Assembly: GCA_035578175.1 (NCBI GenBank)
Contig: JAQMRL010000014.1
Location: 17,308,274 to 17,372,273, forward strand
Reading direction: 5' to 3'
DNA length: 64,000 nucleotides
DNA from: Catonia carolina
Taxonomy: Eukaryota > Arthropoda > Insecta > Hemiptera > Achilidae
The translations under genes were made by a program, and so were the position numbers. How positions within the stretch are numbered: the stretch's first letter is position 1; each line of letters starts with the position of its first letter. A model generated the notes under the pieces. The model did no database searches. It saw nothing but the letters and a program-made list of their open reading frames with translations, and was not told the DNA's origin. Shown piece after piece: positions 58,250 through 64,000 of the stretch.

Positions 58250-59132
58250 TTTAATTACTTAAAAAAAGGGTTTTTTGTACTTTATTATTTGAATGGAATT
58301 TCTCTGCCACTCTGGAATTACCTTTTTTATCGAATTTCTGTCTTTCGAGAAACCTCTTTCATCTAACCTATATAAAGAGAGCCCCGGGTGCGGTCGAGAG
58401 TTAGTATCCGTTTGATATCTGACGAGTGTTTATTGAATGGCTAACGGTGCGTAGTACAGGTTACGTATCCGAGCGTTGTAGCGGTTAACTTTTGTTATAT
58501 TATCTTGTGAATGTGCATTAAATTCAGTTTTTATGTATGTGCATTGTGCATTCAGTTTCATTTTGTATGTGCATTTTATATAATAGTTGTAAGTAGTATT
58601 AAGTAAATTATTAGGTTATTTATTGTATTACTTCATTATAATATTTCCACTATACTATACTATTATAATATTCATTATAATTATACTTCATTATAATTAT
58701 GTTCCTTGAGAGAGCAGATTCGTAGCAGCGAAATAAGGAGAGAATTGGGTAGAGAGGAATCGCTGATTGGAAAAGTGTCAAAGTACAGAGACAGATGGAC
58801 GAACCACGTCGAGGGAATGCCGCCAGACAGAATTACGGTGAGGGCGGTAAACTATTAACCGGAAGGAAGACGAGGCCTGGGGAGACCCAGAAAGAGATGG
58901 CATGAAGCTGGAACAGGCGTTACGCCTAATCCGTAATAGGTAGAAGAAGAAGAAGAAGAAGAAGACTTCATTATAATTAGTTTATTATTTGTTTTGTAAA
59001 TCTTTTAGTTGTAATAAATACTTATAATTATAAACTTTAGTATATTAATTATTTAATTACCTAGATCCCGAAACGGACCTTAGCGATAAGACTTAACACA
59101 ATACAGAGAGATCTCAATAAGAGTGTCACAAT
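58250..59132 (+). mobile_element. LTR-like sequence (copy 2), split by a LINE tail
   Basis: Matches 11790-12302, including CTATATAAAGAGAGCCCCGG (TATA box and GC-rich start region), TTATTGTATTACTTCATTAT and CCCGAAACGGACCTTAGCG. AATAAA lies near 59015. A LINE tail at 58700-58964 interrupts it. Confidence 0.6.
58700..58964 (+). mobile_element. LINE 3' tail with GAA repeats
   Basis: A perfect 15-bp duplication, ACTTCATTATAATTA (58685 and 58965), flanks a fragment reading SSEIRRELGREESLIGKVSK, YRDRWTNHVEGMPPDRI and GRPRKRWHEAGTG, a LINE C-terminal region, ending in GAA repeats. Confidence 0.88.
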
Positions 59133-59134
59133 AC

Positions 59135-59277
59135 ATACGTACTTATATAGTTACATATGGGCATTCATAGGTACAAACGTAGCTACTATGTAATACTGTG
59201 TATTCAAATTGACCGGGATTTCGATTTTTCGGGGTGGGTGTAGCCGGAGGTCAGCCCGGATAATCGAGGTTGAACTG
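59135..59277. repeat. pogo/Tigger-type terminal fragment
   Basis: Ends GATAATCGAGGTTGAACTG followed by TA; related to 50380-50531. Confidence 0.6.
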
Positions 59278-59282
59278 TATTT

Positions 59283-59348
59283 TTTATAGTCCTAGAACTA
59301 GCAGATCGAGTGCAAAACTTTCATACTCCACCTGGCTGTTATGGACAA
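59283..59348 (-). repeat. Rep-B 5' fragment
   Basis: Contains CTAGCAGATCGAGTGCAAAA and CTCCACCTGGCTGTTATGG in reverse orientation. Confidence 0.6.
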
Positions 59349-60410
59349 CATGTACGGCAACGAAAACTGTTCCGGTAATCTAAACACACTCAGTTTTTTT
59401 AAATTTACCTGTTTCCAAATTCTATGGACACCCAGTAAAAGTAACGTTATAACATAGTTGAGTATAAGTATAGATTCAAAAAGCTTTGAATAGAATTTAA
59501 AAAAAAAATTAAAGTAGAAAAATTATTACTTATAGTTATTTTGATTTTATTTTGTTTTCACAAAAATTTTGAACGGAGTTATCGGAGAACACTGATAAAG
59601 GGTAAAACTACTAAAGACGAAAAGTATATATGTGAAACAAAAGAAAAGAGAAAACCTATATCCAAACGAACAAGACGAAGTAAGAAAGAAAATGATTTTT
59701 CATGAAACAGAAAACGGCTTGCAGATTCAATGTAATGGTTTTCCCCCGTTTTTTTTTTGTGTCGTCGTAGAGAGAGCTTAAAAGTTCAAACGTCTTTGTG
59801 TCCTCAGTTTATTGGTTCGGGTTAAAAAGTTCTTCTCGACTTTAAGGAGCTTTTCTTTATTTTTAAAGAATTTATTTTTTATCATAGTGTTTTTGTTCTT
59901 TTTCTTCTCCAATTTCTTTTATTTCTCTTCTCATTTTACGTTAAGAAACAAAGAGATTCTATGCAATATTTGATCCGTTAAGTTTTCTGTGTTTTTATAC
60001 TCTATGTACAGTTATTTTATATAAATGATAGCTTTAAGAGTTTATCGGGTACCCCAAAAGTTTGAAGACATCTCATTATATTGTATTCGTTATAATGTTG
60101 ATTCTAAAGAACAAATTGAATATTTATTTTGCTAAAATAAATTATTCGCAGTGAGGTAAAAAAAATATCGAGGAAAAAAGGCACGATTAGGCCTATGTTT
60201 TAAGTACAATTTTTTTGTGTTGTGTGTCAATAACTGTAGCTTAATTAGTTATCCTAATTATGTAGCTGAAAATTGAATACATTTAAATAAACGAAGAATA
60301 TAAGATATTTAAAGGTAATTGCCAAAAATCCCAGCCATGATTTAAAAAAAAATTGCAGTAATTTGCAAAAAATTTTGTATTTCTGTTAATTTATTGATGG
60401 ATATTTATTA
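59349..60410. other. unassigned AT-rich DNA
   Basis: AT-rich; no coding or repeat signal recognised over about 1 kb. Confidence 0.3.
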
Positions 60411-61346
60411 TTTTTACTTTCTTTTGCCTACATGAATATATAGGAAGGAAAGTATTGTTTTCATGTCGATTTTTTGAAATCGAGTTTTCACCGAATCTAC
60501 ACGTTTTCAGACCCCCTGAACCCAAAAAACATGTTTTTAACGATTGGTCTGTGTGTGTGTGTGTGTGTGAACAGAATATCTCAAGAACGGAAAATCATAC
60601 GAACTTGAAACTTAAGTTACATACCACTACCGGACCCGACACGAACATTTTCATCAAAATCGATCAACCGGAAGTAGTAGTTTATTCGTGTAATTTTTCA
60701 CTTTTTTGTGATTTTCTCAAAAACTGGTAGCTACGATTTTTTTTTTAAATCGCCTGGTTTACTAAATGTTTTATGCTCTACAAGATAGGATTGGCGCCAT
60801 GTTAGCTGAAATTTATGTTGAGGCTGTTTTCACGTAAAAATATTGTTTTTTTAAGATAACGGCTTTATTACGCATTTTACCGCAAATATGTATATATAAT
60901 AAAAGTTGTAAAAAATTTAAAATTTTTCAACTTTTATTTTATACAATTTTTTTATAACGCTTAGTTTTGCGGTAATTAGCAATTTTCTGTTTTTTCTCAC
61001 GAGAACGTGTGAAAAATCGATTTTTTTAAAATTTCGGTCTTAGTATGCATTTTACGACAAAAGTGTGTATAATCAAATTTATAGGAAATTAAAAGATCTA
61101 CAACTTTTAGTTAAAGAAATTTTCTCTACAGAACCTAGTTTAGCGTGAAAGAGCGATTTTCCGTATTTTAAGCCAAACTTAGGTAGATTTTCATTTTGCG
61201 TCTTTCACTAATGATTAAAATTAGGTTATGTTTTAAGAGGTTAGTTTTTTGTTTATTTTTAATGTTTTATTACTAATGTTAGGTTATATTGTTAATTATT
61301 TTCATCGGCAAGAGTAAGTCGTGTGAGTGTTTCACACCAGATTTTT
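60411..61346 (+). repeat. Rep-A, full length
   Basis: From TTTTTACTTTCTTTTGCC to TTTCACACCAGATTTTT, with a short TG tract (60551-60569). Confidence 0.9.
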
Positions 61347-61937
61347 AAATGTTTTTTGAAAAATGCCATATCGAGGTTGGAGGACAAAAAGACCCGGTTT
61401 TTGGTACCACGAAGAATTTCATGCGTTTAGAAACGTATAACTCAAGAATTATTTGAGCTGCAAGTTTGAAATTTTATCACAACATAGATAAATATATTCC
61501 CTCAACTTGTACGAAATTTAAAATTCGTACGTTACTTAAATTTTTATTTACTAATATTAGCCTTGCTATCTCGGTAACCGCTCAATTATTCGGCACGAGC
61601 AAACTGTCTTTTTATTCAGCGTAAAAAGTTAGTATAACCCATCAATGTTAAGTTAGCGCAGTCATCGCGCAGAGTGTGGTTAGGAAATTGCCGTAGTGGG
61701 GAGGCAGAGTGATGTTCATACATTCATGTACGCTCGCATTCACGTACACACACTTGCATTCACCAACACACTACGCTCGTGAACGCATCTGCTGCGACTA
61801 GTCTTGTTTCGTTTAACGGATAGTAAACAATTTGTTATTTTTTATCGTATTTTTACATTTTTTGTATTTGCTTATTTTTTTCATTTTATTTACCTAATAG
61901 CAAAGTAAAAGTAACAAGGAAGTAGGTATATGCATTT

Positions 61938-62318
61938 TTATGTTATAATATAACTTATAATTATATTATATAAATAGAATTTATATAATTTATGTTTTAT
62001 GTGGAAATTGTACACAATATTTCTCAACGCGCATCTTTGAAAGTTATCAATATTAACTTTCTTCTTCAATCTTTTGCGAGATTTTTCCGGTGTACTGAAA
62101 TTTTCATTTTCACCCAATTTATTTGCTTCTGTTACAGTTTTTCGTACCGTATGAACGGAAATACCGCAAAGGTCAGCCACACGAGCTTGAATTTCTAACC
62201 GTAACATTTCTGGATTTTCTTCAGTAATCTTTTTGTACACATTCATAAAATTACACATTTAATTTTACTTTTTAAAGCCACTCCCTGTCCTAACCTGCAG
62301 TTCAATCTTGGCTGAGGC
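61938..62318 (-). pseudogene. DD82E transposase N-terminal part
   Basis: Begins at about 62317 with MPQPRLNCRLGQGVALKSK, then a frameshift, then MNVYKKITEENPEMLRLEIQ, ARVADLCGISVHTVRKTVTE and QRCALRNIVYNFH. These align with residues 1-106 of the intact protein at 30041-31423. After YNFH the match ends; all catalytic residues are missing. Confidence 0.88.
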
Positions 62319-62347
62319 ATTGCGAATAATATTTAAGAAACGGCGAA

Positions 62348-62441
62348 GAGTATTGAAAAATACTGGTTAATAATTGGCGAAGAGTATTGAAAAATACTGT
62401 TTGAGAAACGGTAAAGAGTATTGAAAAATACTGTTTATGAA
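62348..62441 (-). repeat. palindromic tandem array upstream of the DD82E relic
   Basis: Three units of about 34 bp, each with AGTATTGAAAAATACT, at the same place relative to the gene as the array at 31441-31577 but with different linker sequence. Confidence 0.85.
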
Positions 62442-63092
62442 AACTGTGGAAATGTTGACCACAACACAGGTAAACAGTGTGAACAGAACAACTGGTCTGG
62501 TAAAGGCATGCTAGGTGGGAGGGCGCGGGCCAGAGACTCAACATTCCCCCTCCATTATACTATAAGCGAGGCCAACAACACCTAAAATGAACTACTGCGC
62601 ATCACGTGATCACGCTTACTTAACTTTGATAAGTTATACAAAGGTATTAATAACAGGAAATATTGATCGGCCAATGTTGTGGTAGAATTTTTAAATTTTA
62701 AAAAATATACTGAGCCGGGAGTGGGGGGGACGCTACTATCTGTGTTGACAGGTTTTGTACGTGACAATCATCCTGTCGGACTGTCTACCTGTTTAACTGA
62801 TAGTAGCTTCCATCCCACGCATCACTGAGTCTTTTTCTCAAAATTTTGAACATTTTACCACAAAATTGGCCGATCAATATTTCATGTTATTAATACATTT
62901 GCACTATTATTTTTACGCTGAATTAAACATTTTGCTCGTGCTAAACGATTGAGCGGTTACCTAGTCATTAAGGGTTCAGAATATTGTAGATAAATCCAAA
63001 TGTAGGTAACATACGAATTTGAAATTTCACACTATGGAACCATCACAGTAGGTGATAAATCCAAATTTTCATAAATTACCTCTTGCCTGTAT

Positions 63093-63217
63093 CTTGAGTC
63101 TTGGGTTCGAATCCCATTCAGGCACGGCATATTTTCATACGTTACGAAAAATCATTTTTTCATTTACCGTCTGCATCAGCAGTAACTGCAGAACAGTCGG
63201 ACGTTAAACAAAAAAAA
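63093..63217 (+). mobile_element. SINE-1, 5'-truncated
   Basis: Retains GGGTTCGAATCCC (B box), the CCGTCTGCATCAGCAG body, CAGTCGGACGTTAAAC and an A run. The A-box half of the head is absent. Confidence 0.82.
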
Positions 63218-63350
63218 AAAAAATTATTGTATTCATGTCGATTTTCGAAATCGAGTTTTCACCGGATCTTCACGTTTTCAGACCCCCCGAACCCAAAAAC
63301 ATATTTTTAGCGATTGCTCTGTGTGTGTGTGTGTGTGCGCGCGCGCGCGT

Positions 63351-63391
<41 letters not shown>

Positions 63392-63776
63392 CAGAATATC
63401 TCAAGAACGGAACATCGTACGAACTTGAAACTTGAAACTTAAGTTAAATACCACTAGCGGACCCGACACGAACATTTTCATCAAAATCGGTCAACCGGAA
63501 GTAGTAGTTTATTCGTGTAATTTTTCATTTTTTTGCAATTTTCTCAAAAACTGGTGTTACGATTTTTTTTAAAATCGCCTGGTTTACTAATTTTTTTATG
63601 CTCTAAAAGGTAGGGTAGGCGCCATGTTGGCTGAAATTCTTGGTGAGGTTATTTTCACGTAAAAAAATTGTTTTTTTAAGATTACGGCTTTAATATGAAT
63701 TTTAGCGTAAAAATTTGTATATTAGAAAATGTAGAGGATTTAAAATCCTACAACTTTTATTTGTAACATTTTTTTT

Positions 63777-63815
<39 letters not shown>

Positions 63816-64000
63816 CAAACACTGCTTAATCTACAATCTGTTCGCAAGGAACAATGAATAGATGAGTGGTAGAGTCTATTAACTGGCTTGTTGAAGAAGA
63901 ACTCATTAGTTCTTCTCCATTTTACAAAATAAAATATATAATCACTTTAAAAAAAAAAAATGTTTTTTTCTTTTTACAATGAATATAGTTACGGTGGTTG
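63218..64000 (+). repeat. Rep-A, truncated at the 5' tip and interrupted
   Basis: Starts at TATTGTATTCATGTCGATTT and carries a TG/CG tract (63321-63390). It is interrupted at about 63770 by a T-run of roughly 45 bases followed by unrelated DNA, probably the poly-A tail of a minus-strand retroposon that leaves the window. Confidence 0.8.

Larger units (their letters stand above)
61655..62617 (-). mobile_element. DD82E-related deletion derivative (Sailor-2)
   Basis: Sits inside the palindromic MITE next to TA at both sides. The ends are weakly inverted (GCGCAGTCATCGCGCAG against AGCGTGATCACGTGATGCGC with gaps). Only the N-terminal part of the gene is present, with a palindromic array upstream. 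Edges are accurate to a few bases at best. Confidence 0.65.
61470..63065. mobile_element. long palindromic (foldback) MITE split by a DD82E derivative
   Basis: Two arms of about 260-290 bp are inverted copies. The left arm is 61470-61653 plus 62618-62760; the right arm is 62775-63065. Shared blocks include GGTAACCGCTCAATYRTT, TTCAGCGTAAAAA, GAAATATTGATCGGCCAAT and GCTACTATC. The loop is only some 15 bp. The arms have no open frame. Confidence 0.8.

Overview
This is eukaryotic, AT-rich, repeat-dominated DNA, most likely from an insect. The mix of Tc1/mariner, pogo/Tigger, piggyBac-like, RTE- and Jockey-type elements and tRNA-derived SINEs fits an arthropod, as does the one recognisable host exon. 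I could not settle the order. There is no bacterial operon structure, rRNA, CRISPR array or standalone tRNA gene.

Host content. The only convincing host coding sequence is one 198-bp exon at 40811-41008 (minus). It encodes 66 residues of a neuroligin-like cholinesterase-fold adhesion protein and has a good acceptor, a good donor and symmetric phase-1 boundaries. Most of the window is therefore probably intron or flank of that gene, filled by transposons.

Repeat families (local names). Rep-A is a roughly 0.95-kb element with a TG microsatellite at a fixed internal place, in over 20 copies or fragments. Rep-B is a roughly 0.4-kb SINE-like retroposon ending in AACAACAA, with 8-14-bp target duplications. 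Three tRNA-derived SINE types (SINE-1, -2, -3) also occur. LINEs are a Jockey-like relic (1-622), an RTE-like LINE (3094-5259 and 35270-38470) and short LINE tails ending in GAA repeats. DNA transposons are an apparently intact mariner (16097-17430), an apparently intact DD82E (Sailor-type) element (29698-31765) with two internally deleted relatives, a broken DD41D element (20881-22230), three palindromic-ended mariner derivatives (25542, 45607, 51116), two Tigger-like elements, and several MITE or foldback elements.

Layout. 0-10 kb: Jockey relic, Rep-A copies, a TTAA MITE split by the LINE, SINE-in-SINE nesting. 10-16 kb: an uncharacterised stretch, then a Tigger element split by an LTR-like sequence and a Rep-A. 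16-23 kb: intact mariner, two Rep-A copies, pogo MITE, DD41D element. 23.4-28.1 kb: one Rep-A copy split by six other insertions. 29.7-35 kb: DD82E element, LINE tail, Tc1 relic, foldback element. 35.3-38.5 kb: LINE split by a Tigger and a DD82E derivative. 39.5-41 kb: GC-rich island with histone-type hairpins, then the neuroligin exon. 41-54 kb: more Rep-A, Rep-B and mariner derivatives. 55-56.1 kb: polypurine tract. 56.5-64 kb: Rep-B, LTR-like sequence, and a palindromic MITE split by a DD82E derivative.

The elements do not form a pathway, but their nesting gives a relative chronology. The two intact transposases could in principle mobilise the TA-flanked deleted copies of their own families.
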